Shown here: positions 9,947-18,880 of the stretch, piece by piece
Layout: the number at the start of each line of letters is the position of its first letter
Position numbering within the stretch: the stretch's first letter is position 1
Origin: Bacillota bacterium
GTDB taxonomy: Bacteria; Bacillota; Dethiobacteria; DTU022
NCBI GenBank assembly: GCA_029782095.1
Contig: JAKOVL010000190.1
Span: 1 to 64,000 of the forward strand
DNA length: 64,000 nucleotides
Direction: 5' to 3'
Position numbers and translations under genes: made by a program
Notes under the pieces: model-generated
Told to the model about the DNA's origin: nothing
The model's database searches: none
Seen by the model: the letters and a program-made list of their open reading frames with translations, nothing else

Positions 9947-11041
9947 CTAGCCGGCTAAAAGGGATGCGCAGGATTGAAAAGAGACGATTCCCAAAAAGCA
10001 GCCTTCTTCGGTAACCACGGGCAGCCAGCCCCGGCTGCCCCAGAGCATCTCCTCGATGGCCTTTTTCAAGGAGTCGCCCGGGAGGCAGGAAGAAGATAGG
10101 GGTTGAACTTTCTCCATGTCAATTTTTTCGCGCCCTTTCATCTCTGCCAGCGAAATGTAGCCCAAACATTGCCGATGATCGTCCACCACAAAGGCGTATT
10201 CCCAGCCTTTGAAGGAGGAATCGGCGGGATCTACAACGGCTCCCTCCTTGACGACAGGAAGATCGCGGATTAAGGCCTGGGCTACAGGAATTGTATCGAG
10301 GGCGCTGAATACGGCCCCTTGACCGACAAAACTCCGGATAAACTCGTCCCTCTCCTTGACAATATCCATGGCCGTGCCGATGGTTACAAGCTTGCCCCCG
10401 CGCATGATGCCGATGCGGCTGCCCATCTTGAAAGCCTCTTGGATATCATGGGTGACAAAGACTATGGTTTTCTTGATTGTTTCCTGCAGGCGCAGCAGCT
10501 CATTCTGCAGCTGTTCCCTGGTTACCGGGTCCACTGCCCCAAAGGGTTCGTCCATCAACAATATCTCCGGATCTGCCGCCAGGGCGCGGGCTACGCCGAC
10601 GCGCTGCTGCTGGCCGCCGCTCAGTTCCCGGGGATAGCGGTCCAGGTACGAAACCGGCAGCCCCACTGTTTCAATGAGTTCCATGGCTCGCTCCCGCTGC
10701 ATCTTTTTGTCGCATTTTTTCAGCTGCAGGACAAAGGCAATGTTGTCCCGAATGGTCAGGTGCGGCAGTAAACCAATATATTGGATCACGTAACCGATGG
10801 AGCGACGGAGCTCGACCGTATCGAGCTCCGTCACATCCTTCCCTCGCACGAGTATGCGCCCTGAAGTATGGGGAACGAGCTGGTTAATCATTTTCAAAGT
10901 GGTCGTTTTACCGCATCCAGAAGGACCAATGAGGACAAAGATCTCCCCCTGGTTAACCTGGAAGCTAACCCCGTCTACCACTTTGTCTTCGCCATAGAAT
11001 TTGCTCACATTTTGGAGCTCTACTTCTATGCTGCCTGTCAT
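9947..11041 (-). CDS. Betaine-type ABC transporter ATP-binding protein with C-terminal CBS-like region (OpuCA/ProV-like)
   Basis: Walker A GPSGCGKTT, signature LSGGQQQRVGVARAL, Walker B ILLMDEPFGAVD. Confidence 0.94.
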   Translation of the reverse strand: MTGSIEVELQNVSKFYGEDKVVDGVSFQVNQGEIFVLIGPSGCGKTTTLKMINQLVPHTSGRILVRGKDVTELDTVELRRSIGYVIQYIGLLPHLTIRDNIAFVLQLKKCDKKMQRERAMELIETVGLPVSYLDRYPRELSGGQQQRVGVARALAADPEILLMDEPFGAVDPVTREQLQNELLRLQETIKKTIVFVTHDIQEAFKMGSRIGIMRGGKLVTIGTAMDIVKERDEFIRSFVGQGAVFSALDTIPVAQALIRDLPVVKEGAVVDPADSSFKGWEYAFVVDDHRQCLGYISLAEMKGREKIDMEKVQPLSSSCLPGDSLKKAIEEMLWGSRGWLPVVTEEGCFLGIVSFQSCASLLAG

Positions 11042-11060
11042 GATTAAACCTCTCCTCGTT

Positions 11061-11978
11061 TTAGATAAGCCCCCGTGACTTCAGGAATTCTTCTGCCACA
11101 TCAGCGGGATCCTGGTTTTCCACTTCCACCTTGAAGTTCAAATCGATCATGGTCTCTTCGTCAATGGAATTGAACAGCGGCTTGAGAGCTTCTTCCACTT
11201 CGGGATGCTTCTCCAAGATCTCGGTGCGGATCACATACATGGCATCGTACGGCGGGAAGAAGCTCTTATCGTCTTCCAATACGACAAACTGGTATTCTTT
11301 GAGCCGGCCGTCCGTGGAGAAGCAGGTGGTCACATGGCCGTGCCCTTCGGCCAGGGCGTCGTAGAAGAAGGCGGTGTCCACAACTTTTTGCTGCATATCA
11401 ATGCCGTAAGTCTCCTGCAGTCCCAGGTAAACATCGGGCCGTTCAAAGGTGGTGGAGTCGCCGACGAAAATTAAATCATTGTGGCCGGCCAGGTCGGAAA
11501 GGGTTTTTATACCCAGTTCATCAGAGACCTCCTGGGGCATGGCAATGGCGAAGGTGTTCTGGAAGCCCAGGGGATCGAGGCAGGTGATGTTGAACTTCTC
11601 CTGGTAAGCCGCCTTTGTTTTCTCAAAGATCTCCTGGCGGTCTTGAATGACCTCTCCTTCGAGGACCACCATCCAGGCTGTACCCGTGTACTCGGGGTAG
11701 AGATCAATTTGTCCCTCCACCAGGGCCGGGTGCAGCATCTCTGTTGCGCCCATGCCGATCTTGCTGATATCTACTTCCAGATCGGTTTTCGCTTCGATTA
11801 ACAGTGCCGCCATGTGCGCAAGAGTTAAGCTCTCGGCAAACTGCTTGCTGGCAATGACCACCTTGCCCGCGGTCTCCTCCGATCCTCCCCCCCCACAGCC
11901 AACTGCTCCAAACATTGCTGCAACCAAGGCCACACAAAGCAACAAACAGGTCAACCTACGCTTCTGTAACACCGACAA
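11061..11978 (-). CDS. Betaine-type ABC transporter substrate-binding lipoprotein (OpuCC/OsmF-like)
   Basis: Lipobox ...FGAVGC, KVVIASKQFAESLTLAHMAALLIE, DLYPEYTGTAW motifs. Confidence 0.93.
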   Translation of the reverse strand: MSVLQKRRLTCLLLCVALVAAMFGAVGCGGGGSEETAGKVVIASKQFAESLTLAHMAALLIEAKTDLEVDISKIGMGATEMLHPALVEGQIDLYPEYTGTAWMVVLEGEVIQDRQEIFEKTKAAYQEKFNITCLDPLGFQNTFAIAMPQEVSDELGIKTLSDLAGHNDLIFVGDSTTFERPDVYLGLQETYGIDMQQKVVDTAFFYDALAEGHGHVTTCFSTDGRLKEYQFVVLEDDKSFFPPYDAMYVIRTEILEKHPEVEEALKPLFNSIDEETMIDLNFKVEVENQDPADVAEEFLKSRGLI

Positions 11979-12004
11979 AAACCTCCTTTTATTTTTTACG
12001 GGGT

Positions 12005-12658
12005 TTACCCGCGAACCCCCATCTTTAAGCTGGCTTTATGCTCCAGGACGCCCAGGAGCTTATCCACAAGGACGGCCAGCGCGGAAACGGGAATGGTTCC
12101 CGCCAGGATCATGCGGTTATCCATCATGGAAATACCGGTAAAGATCAGGTTGCCCAGCCCTCCCGCGGCAACTAGGGCGCCCATGGTCGTAATCCCCACG
12201 GTGAGGACGGCAACGGTGCGAATGCCGGCCATGATCACGGGAAAAGCCATGGGAAGCTCAACGCGGAAGAGAAGCTGGCTTGACGTAGCGCCCATCCCTA
12301 AGGCTGCCTCCTTGGCCGCCGGATCTACGCCGAGAATTCCGGCGCAGGTATTCCTTAAAACGGGCAGCCATGAATAGATCGTTAGAGCCACGATCGTCGG
12401 CAGCCAGCCCAATCCAAGGAAGGGGAGCAGGAAGCCCAGTATGGCCAGCGAAGGGATGGTATAGAGCATTCCCGCGATATCGATGACGTAATTGCTGATT
12501 TTCGGGCGCCTGGAAATAAATACGCCCAGCGGTACCGCAGTAAGGGTGCCTGCCAGCACGCCGGCCAGTGAGATCCAGGTATGCTGCAGGGTAAGCTCGG
12601 CCACCTGCCCCCTTATCTCCCAAAAATATGCGAAGAAAGATACTATGCTTTCAATCAA
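12005..12658 (-). CDS. Betaine-type ABC transporter permease (second permease)
   Basis: Paralogous to 9263..9928; LPMAFPVIMAGIRTVAVLTVGITTMGALVAAGGLG. Confidence 0.9.
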   Translation of the reverse strand: MIESIVSFFAYFWEIRGQVAELTLQHTWISLAGVLAGTLTAVPLGVFISRRPKISNYVIDIAGMLYTIPSLAILGFLLPFLGLGWLPTIVALTIYSWLPVLRNTCAGILGVDPAAKEAALGMGATSSQLLFRVELPMAFPVIMAGIRTVAVLTVGITTMGALVAAGGLGNLIFTGISMMDNRMILAGTIPVSALAVLVDKLLGVLEHKASLKMGVRG

Positions 12659-12754
12659 CGCCCCTTTTAAGCCTCCTTTTTATGCTTGCTCCAAGCGCAT
12701 GGCCGGCTCTGCTGCAGGGCCCGGCGAGGAGTTTTCTCCGGACCCGGGCCTCAT

Positions 12755-13606
12755 TTACTTTTTGAACTCCTTAAACATCTTTTCAAACTCTTCCATGGGC
12801 TCCACCACATGGTAAGCGTGTTCATCAGAGGGGAAGATGCCTTCTTTCACTTCGTGAACATAGGTCTTGATGGCGTTTATTTCTATCTCGGCCACGTTGG
12901 CATACTGCTTTACAAATTTGGGCGTAAAAGCCTGGAACATCCCCAGCATATCGCCGCAGATGAGCAGCTGCCCATCTGCCGGCCCCGCCCCGATGCCGTA
13001 CACCGGTATTTCCAGGAGATCGCAGATAAATGCCGTGACCTCCGGGGGGACAGCTTCCACAAGCAGCGCAAAAGCGCCCGCCTCCTGCACCGCCAGGGCG
13101 TCCTTGATTAAAGCGCGGGCGTTCTTCACATCACGCCCCTGGGCTTTAAAACCGCCCAGCTGGCCCGAACTCTGGGGGGTTAACCCAATATGGCCCATGA
13201 CCGGTATGCCGGCATCAACGATGGCCCTGATCCGGGAGGTTACCCGCACGCCGCCCTCCAGCTTGATCGAATCCACTGCCGCTTCCTTGATCAGGCGGCC
13301 CGCATTAAATACGGCCTCTTCATCAGAAACCTGGTAAGACATAAAGGGCATGTCCCCCACAACCCAGGTGTTTGGCGCCCCGCGGCGCACCGCCTTGCAG
13401 TGGGAAAGGCATTCTTCCATGGTTACCGGGTTCGTTGATTTATAGCCAAGCACAACCATGCCCAGGGAATCGCCCACCAGGATCATGTCTACACCGGCCT
13501 GCTCGGCAAACGAGGCCATGGGATAATCGTAGGCGGTGATCCAGGCCACCTGCTGCTTCTCTTTTTTCATCCTGATGAAATCTAGAATCGTTTTTTTCCT
13601 GGCCAT
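12755..13606 (-). CDS. Ketopantoate hydroxymethyltransferase (PanB) family protein
   Basis: VGDSLGMVVLGYKSTNPVTMEE, GDMPFMSYQ, KLEGG, GHIGLTPQS, YGIGAG motifs; start at 13606 chosen from AAGGAGGC RBS. Confidence 0.92.
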   Translation of the reverse strand: MARKKTILDFIRMKKEKQQVAWITAYDYPMASFAEQAGVDMILVGDSLGMVVLGYKSTNPVTMEECLSHCKAVRRGAPNTWVVGDMPFMSYQVSDEEAVFNAGRLIKEAAVDSIKLEGGVRVTSRIRAIVDAGIPVMGHIGLTPQSSGQLGGFKAQGRDVKNARALIKDALAVQEAGAFALLVEAVPPEVTAFICDLLEIPVYGIGAGPADGQLLICGDMLGMFQAFTPKFVKQYANVAEIEINAIKTYVHEVKEGIFPSDEHAYHVVEPMEEFEKMFKEFKK

Positions 13607-13635
13607 TAAGCTGCCTCCTTCTTTCTGTTGATTGC

Positions 13636-15027
13636 TCAATACAGGTGCTGCGCCAAAATATTCTCTTGCTCAGGAGTAAGCGGGGGCGGTTCATAATCTT
13701 GAAGCCTCCCGTTCAATATCTCCTGAGCCTGCTGTTCCAATGTCCGGGAACCGCCCTGCTCCCAGCTGGAGTAGCTCTCGCGCGAAAGCAGCGGCGGTAT
13801 AGAGAGCTCGCTCCGGTAATGCAAAGCGGTATGCTCTTCATCCAGGTACATGCCGCCCGGGCCAACTCTCTCGATAACCTCTACAGCCAGCTTCTGCTCA
13901 TCCACGTCAAAGCCGGCGACAAATCTTTCCGCCACAGCCACGGTAGCCTCGTCGATAATAAACTTTTCGAAGCTAACCGTGTTAAAAGAATCAATAATCC
14001 CACAGGAGTGCAGGATGAAATCTGCGCCGGAAATCATCGTGCTCAGCATCAGCATCATGGATTCTAAACCGGCCTGCATATCCGGCAGCTTTGCATCCGT
14101 TAACGTGCCGCCGGTGCGGCAGGGCAGCCCGTAGTATTTGGCCAGCGCTGCAGTGGCCATAGCCATGAGCGCAGCTTCCGGTGAACCTATGGCCGGCGCA
14201 GCGTAGCGCATATCACAGGAGACAGAGGTGCTGCCGTATATAACCGGCAGTCCGGGCTTGCAAAGCTGGCTGAACACAATCCCGGCCAGCTGTTGGGCAT
14301 TATCCACAACCACGGTCCCGGCCAGCGTTGCGGGGCTGCTGAACCCCGGCTGGGAGCATGAGGCAAACAAAAGGGGCTGGCCGGCATGGGCATACTCCAT
14401 AATGCGCTCAATCATCCCCCGGTCATAGGTTAACGGTGAGATGGGGCTGATAAAGCCCAGCAACCGGTTTTCTGACAGGCCTCCGTAAAAATCGCGCACC
14501 AGCTTAAAGCACTCCCTGGTTTCTCCCTCCCCCACGTTCATCCCCGCCAGGGGCTTCGTGGAATATTTAAGGGCCGCCGCCACCTGGAACAATCTCCGCC
14601 TGCTCCCGGCAATATCCTGGGGTTCAACGACGATATAATTGGCCACCCCCAGCACGGGGCTGTCCTGGGTCAGCTTCATTAAATCGATAAAGTCTTGCCT
14701 TGAAGCCGGCCTTTTCTGGGAACCCCTTTTCACAAATACCGGGCCGGAAGCTGGCGCATAGACGGGCCGCCCGCCGCCGACAACAACATGGTCCCGGCTC
14801 TCGCGGCCATAAAGCGTAAAGCTCTTCGGTGTGCTTTCCAGGGCTCGCTCCAGGAGCTTCTGATCAATAAAGACCTTATCGCCTTCGATTTTAGCGCCGC
14901 TCTTTTTGAATATTTCCAGCGCCTGCCCGTGAGCAAACCTCACTCCGGTCCTGGAGAGCACTTTTAGCGTCGCTTTATGAAGATTCTGAATCTCTTTTGG
15001 GGACAGGCAGCTGCCCGAGACCCTCAT
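13636..15027 (-). CDS. Trimethylamine methyltransferase (MttB) family protein, non-pyrrolysine type
   Basis: VLSRTGVRF N-terminus, GGTLTDAKLPDMQAGLESMMLMLSTMISGADFILHSCG, ERVGPGGMYLDEEHT; no in-frame stop across the family. Confidence 0.9.
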   Translation of the reverse strand: MRVSGSCLSPKEIQNLHKATLKVLSRTGVRFAHGQALEIFKKSGAKIEGDKVFIDQKLLERALESTPKSFTLYGRESRDHVVVGGGRPVYAPASGPVFVKRGSQKRPASRQDFIDLMKLTQDSPVLGVANYIVVEPQDIAGSRRRLFQVAAALKYSTKPLAGMNVGEGETRECFKLVRDFYGGLSENRLLGFISPISPLTYDRGMIERIMEYAHAGQPLLFASCSQPGFSSPATLAGTVVVDNAQQLAGIVFSQLCKPGLPVIYGSTSVSCDMRYAAPAIGSPEAALMAMATAALAKYYGLPCRTGGTLTDAKLPDMQAGLESMMLMLSTMISGADFILHSCGIIDSFNTVSFEKFIIDEATVAVAERFVAGFDVDEQKLAVEVIERVGPGGMYLDEEHTALHYRSELSIPPLLSRESYSSWEQGGSRTLEQQAQEILNGRLQDYEPPPLTPEQENILAQHLY

Positions 15028-15045
15028 CTGTCCTCACCTTTCCGC

Positions 15046-15837
15046 TTAAACATGGCCGTAGTAATCTCGATGGGCAATAACCGAATAGGCATAATCCAAA
15101 AGGGTGCCCCAGCTAAACACGGGCAGGTCCGTCTCCCGCTGTATGGCCCGGGCAAAAGGCTGCATCCCCGTGCATTCCAGCAAGAGCGCACCAATCGTCG
15201 GATGCTTTTCAATAAACCTCTTGCAGCAGGAGATCATCTGCTTTTCAGCCTTATCGTAATAGGCTTCCGGCTTCTCGGGCCTCACATGGGGATTCCAGAG
15301 GTTGTCAAATTCGCTGACGCCGTACTCATCCTGGGCCCCGGCGATGACATAGTTGCTGTCGGGATCAATGCCCACGTTGATGAGATGCTCCCTGGATAAA
15401 AATTGTTTCTGGACGCAGACGATGCCCACGCTTTTCTGCGGCCCGATGACCTGCTGAATAAACGGCACCTGCAGCAGGCTGGACATGAATACGGGCACAT
15501 CGACAACAGCCCGCACATCCTGCTGGAAAAAGGCAAAATATCCACATTCAGCGGCAATGGCCCGGCAGCCATACCTCTCCAATCTTTTTGCTGCGGCAAT
15601 GACCGCCTCCCGGCATTGCGCCGGATTATTGTCATAGACCAGCGTCTTATTGGTTACGCCCTCCGCTATTTCATACTGTATGGGATAGGGATAGGCGCTC
15701 GGGTTTCGCACGTCCCCCGGAAATCCCGGATAGACATCATCAAGCAGGATTATCCCCAGGCCCATGCCGTAGCAGACATGATTCTTGCGCGCTTTGATAT
15801 GATTTATTCCCGGATCACGGCTTTGCCAAAAGATCAT
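15046..15837 (-). CDS. Aspartate/glutamate racemase-like protein
   Basis: AAECGYFAFFQ and LLLECTGMQPFARAIQ carry the paired Cys expected in the Asp/Glu/hydantoin racemase superfamily. Confidence 0.75.
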   Translation of the reverse strand: MIFWQSRDPGINHIKARKNHVCYGMGLGIILLDDVYPGFPGDVRNPSAYPYPIQYEIAEGVTNKTLVYDNNPAQCREAVIAAAKRLERYGCRAIAAECGYFAFFQQDVRAVVDVPVFMSSLLQVPFIQQVIGPQKSVGIVCVQKQFLSREHLINVGIDPDSNYVIAGAQDEYGVSEFDNLWNPHVRPEKPEAYYDKAEKQMISCCKRFIEKHPTIGALLLECTGMQPFARAIQRETDLPVFSWGTLLDYAYSVIAHRDYYGHV

Positions 15838-15873
15838 GGCTTCCTCCCCCTCAAAATTTTTTTGGCGATGCTC

Positions 15874-17298
15874 TTAAAGGCCCAGCTTCTTCTCCCATTC
15901 ATCGAGGAGCTCTGCCTGGCCCTGTTCGAGGGCGGGGCCGGCATCGCTTTCCAGTATTCCCTTGATCTTCTGCCTGATTTTTTCTCCTATCGCTGAGCCC
16001 GGCTGAGTAATTTTTTCGCGGCTAAAAATTTCAGGATACCAGACCCGCCTGAAATTTTCCAGGGTGTGCATCTGGTCAATGTAGTGGCCTCCCGGGCCCA
16101 CCGTTTCCACAAGATCGAGGACAAAATCATCTTCCCCGGCTTCGATCCCCCGGGTATAGGACTTCAACGATTCGATAATCTCGTTGGCCAGCACCACCAT
16201 TTCCGGCGAAACATTATTGCAATGATCCAGCACCCCCACATCATGGACCAGGTTGGCCTTGCTCAGCATGGTGGATAAAATCTGGAAGGTGACTTCGCTT
16301 ACAGATTGTTCATCCACCGCCTTGGCATCCGAGCATCCCGCGGTCCCGTAGAAGGGCAGGCCATAGTAGGCCGCCAGGTCAGCCATGGCCGCAACGCAAA
16401 GATGGAATTCCGGGGCGGCGTAGCTGCCGATAGTGGTCCGCATGTCCAGGATGGAGGGCATGGCTCCGTAGATAAAGGGAGCGCCTTCGCTGACCAGCTG
16501 GGAGAGAACCAGGCCGAATAAAATTTCGGCGTTGCACTGGGCCAGGGTTGTGGCCAGGTTCATTGGCGCAGTGCCGCCCATCATGCAATAGGGCATATAG
16601 ATTAAGGGAATGCGATTTTCAGCGCTAATATAAGCCTTCTCCGTGCTGTCAGACGGATGGGTCAGCGGCGGGATGGGTTCGCAGTAATAGAAAATAAAGG
16701 GTTTCTCCTGCAGCTTCTCCATGCCGCCGGCAAAATCTGCCGCAATGTTAAGGCAGTCTTTGAGGGAATCAACGCTGTTGGAGGAGAAATTAATGGTCTT
16801 GTTAAAATTTCTGAGCGTTTCGATAAATGTGCTCTGCGTTTGCACCCTGGGGTCAACATCTGCAGTCATCCCCACGGAGAGAACAAAGTGGATGTTGGGC
16901 AGGGCATCGGCAATGCGGCACATGGTCGCCACATCTTTTTTCAAAAACTTTCTTACCCCGCCCGCGAAGGGATCGACAATCTCGAGCTGATCCGCATGGG
17001 TACCGAAGTAGACCTGGTTGTTCTCGTTATCAACAACCATGGTTTCTTCCCCGTTCCGGTTATAGAGCACCAGCTTCTTCGGAGCGCTCTCTATGGCCTT
17101 TGCCACCATGTCGGCGCTGATGCGCATCAACCCATCCTTGCCGATGCGGGCTCCGTGGGCGGTGAGGATGTCCACGGCACGCTCACCGCCCACCTTCATC
17201 CCTATATTTTCCATAATGAATAGGGTTTTCTCGTGTATTTTTTTGATCTTCTCATCATCGAGGACCCGAAACTCAATGTTGCGCACAATCTGGCTCAC
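15874..17298 (-). CDS. Trimethylamine methyltransferase (MttB) family protein, non-pyrrolysine type (second copy)
   Basis: IMENIGMKVGG N-terminus, GTAGCSDAKAVDEQSVSEVTFQILSTMLSKANLVHDVGVLDH, ETVGPGGHYIDQMHT. Confidence 0.9.
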   Translation of the reverse strand: MSQIVRNIEFRVLDDEKIKKIHEKTLFIMENIGMKVGGERAVDILTAHGARIGKDGLMRISADMVAKAIESAPKKLVLYNRNGEETMVVDNENNQVYFGTHADQLEIVDPFAGGVRKFLKKDVATMCRIADALPNIHFVLSVGMTADVDPRVQTQSTFIETLRNFNKTINFSSNSVDSLKDCLNIAADFAGGMEKLQEKPFIFYYCEPIPPLTHPSDSTEKAYISAENRIPLIYMPYCMMGGTAPMNLATTLAQCNAEILFGLVLSQLVSEGAPFIYGAMPSILDMRTTIGSYAAPEFHLCVAAMADLAAYYGLPFYGTAGCSDAKAVDEQSVSEVTFQILSTMLSKANLVHDVGVLDHCNNVSPEMVVLANEIIESLKSYTRGIEAGEDDFVLDLVETVGPGGHYIDQMHTLENFRRVWYPEIFSREKITQPGSAIGEKIRQKIKGILESDAGPALEQGQAELLDEWEKKLGL

Positions 17299-17369
17299 TT
17301 TCTTCCTATACCCCCAAACATCTCCGCACCCTGGCGGGAGAGAAAGCCTGGGTATCCCGACCGGGAACC

Positions 17370-18587
17370 TTACTTCCTTTCCCCGAAGCGCAGATAATTG
17401 TTCAACTGCTCTTTATCCATACCGCCAATGCCCAGGTAGTCAAGAGAGTACCCCGTGGAGTAAAAATCCCTCTGCAAGATGGCCGAGGCAATGTTGATCA
17501 TGGAGTCGATCACCGGCGTTTTTACCCCAAAGACTTTCCCCAGTTGATGGTACACGTTGCAGCCAACCGGGATATCCTCGGTGATATACCGATTCTCTAC
17601 GGTGAAGGGGCCGGTGCCGTACTGGATATAGTCATGCTGGTCAAAGGGTATTTTGTAATCTTTGCCCATGTACTCCTGGCCCAGGATGCTTTCCCTGGAG
17701 AAGAAGTCTTCTTCGTCATATTCCTGAACACCCACGCCGATCGCCTTGGCCACGGCGCAGACCTCCTGGTAGAAGGCATACTGGACCCGGGCAATGGAAG
17801 GACAGTAGGCATGAGAATAGATGCTGAATTCATACTTGTCTTTCCCGTAGATCACACCCCAGTTTTCCATGGTGCCGAGGCCGAGAATGGTGCCCGGACA
17901 GTGCAGAACGGGGTTCACATTGCTAAAGCCGATATCGAGGACCGTATCGCCCGCCACAGGCCCGTCGCCATTGGTGACCGCGTCCATGGAAGGGAGATAG
18001 CGGGAGCTTTCGATAAAGGCAGGGGTATCGCAATCGGGCATGGCGGCGCCGCGCAGGGTAATGGCCCGATAATAGACCCTGATTTGAGGCAAAATCACTC
18101 CACCCTTGGTCACCACCCGGCTGCCGTAGGTGGAGCTGGACCATCCACCCACGATAACATCTTTATCGCAGCCCGCTTCCCGCATCATTTTGCGCAGCAA
18201 GAGGGAGCCGTAATTGTCGGGGAAAATGTGGATTACCTGCCCATCTTCCAGGGCGGGAATTAATTTTTCAAAGAAAGGCCTGTGCCCGAGGGCAGGCGTA
18301 GCCACGACAATAATCCCGGCGCCTTTTACTGCTTCGGCTACATCTTCGGTTACCAATTCCATTACTGCAGTTCCGCTGCGTTCAAAGCCATATAAGTTTA
18401 GCTGATCTCCAAAAAATTTGATGCCTGATTCTTTGACTCCAAAAAGTGTTTTTTCCGCGAAAGGCGGCAGGTCGCAGAGGCGCACCCTGGCGCCGCCCAA
18501 GGCACAATCGCCGGCAATAGCTTTGGCTACGGCCCCTCCCCCGAGCACGGCAATGGGTTTTTCCTTCAAGTAGTCCAACTTTTTCAT
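17370..18587 (-). CDS. NAD/NADP octopine/nopaline dehydrogenase-family protein
   Basis: IAVLGGGAVAKAIAGDCALGGARVRLCD Rossmann N-terminus; C-terminal HQLGKVFGVKTPVIDSMINIASAI. Confidence 0.85.
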   Translation of the reverse strand: MKKLDYLKEKPIAVLGGGAVAKAIAGDCALGGARVRLCDLPPFAEKTLFGVKESGIKFFGDQLNLYGFERSGTAVMELVTEDVAEAVKGAGIIVVATPALGHRPFFEKLIPALEDGQVIHIFPDNYGSLLLRKMMREAGCDKDVIVGGWSSSTYGSRVVTKGGVILPQIRVYYRAITLRGAAMPDCDTPAFIESSRYLPSMDAVTNGDGPVAGDTVLDIGFSNVNPVLHCPGTILGLGTMENWGVIYGKDKYEFSIYSHAYCPSIARVQYAFYQEVCAVAKAIGVGVQEYDEEDFFSRESILGQEYMGKDYKIPFDQHDYIQYGTGPFTVENRYITEDIPVGCNVYHQLGKVFGVKTPVIDSMINIASAILQRDFYSTGYSLDYLGIGGMDKEQLNNYLRFGERK

Positions 18588-18667
18588 GGCAAAACTCCTC
18601 CTGATCGTTGCATTTGTGGCTCTAGTTATGGCTGCGGCTACTTCTTTTTATTTCAGCTACATCTACT

Positions 18668-18683
18668 TGCAATATCTGTGCCA
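18668..18683 (-). promoter_or_regulatory. Sigma-54 promoter candidate TGGCACAGATATTGCA directed at the 18587->6997 operon
   Basis: Reverse complement of tgcaatatctgtgcca; GG and GC separated by exactly 10 nt; about 80 nt upstream of the operon's first start codon; divergent EBP gene adjacent. Confidence 0.85.
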
Positions 18684-18711
18684 AAAATCCGGGGTGCTTG
18701 ACAGACCGCGC

Positions 18712-18734
18712 GAGCTATTCCCTGGCAATAGCTC
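18712..18734. promoter_or_regulatory. Inverted repeat GAGCTATT-N7-AATAGCTC (candidate operator)
   Basis: Perfect 8-bp arms; just upstream of the -24 element. Confidence 0.5.
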
Positions 18735-18880
18735 TCTCTGGCTTCGTTTGATATCTTCCCTGCAACACCACTATAACACAAGCACCAGCAGAGCGGCCCA
18801 GCCAATTTCTGCATCCGGCCTAAATCGCCCTTGAAAACCGCTTGAAACAGCTGTAAACGCCCACGGGGGGGCCTTGAACC

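Noticed and set aside
13636-17298. Pyrrolysine (UAG read-through) in the MttB proteins
   Set aside because: Both ORFs are full-length without an internal TAG, and no pyl gene is seen; they belong to the non-Pyl branch.
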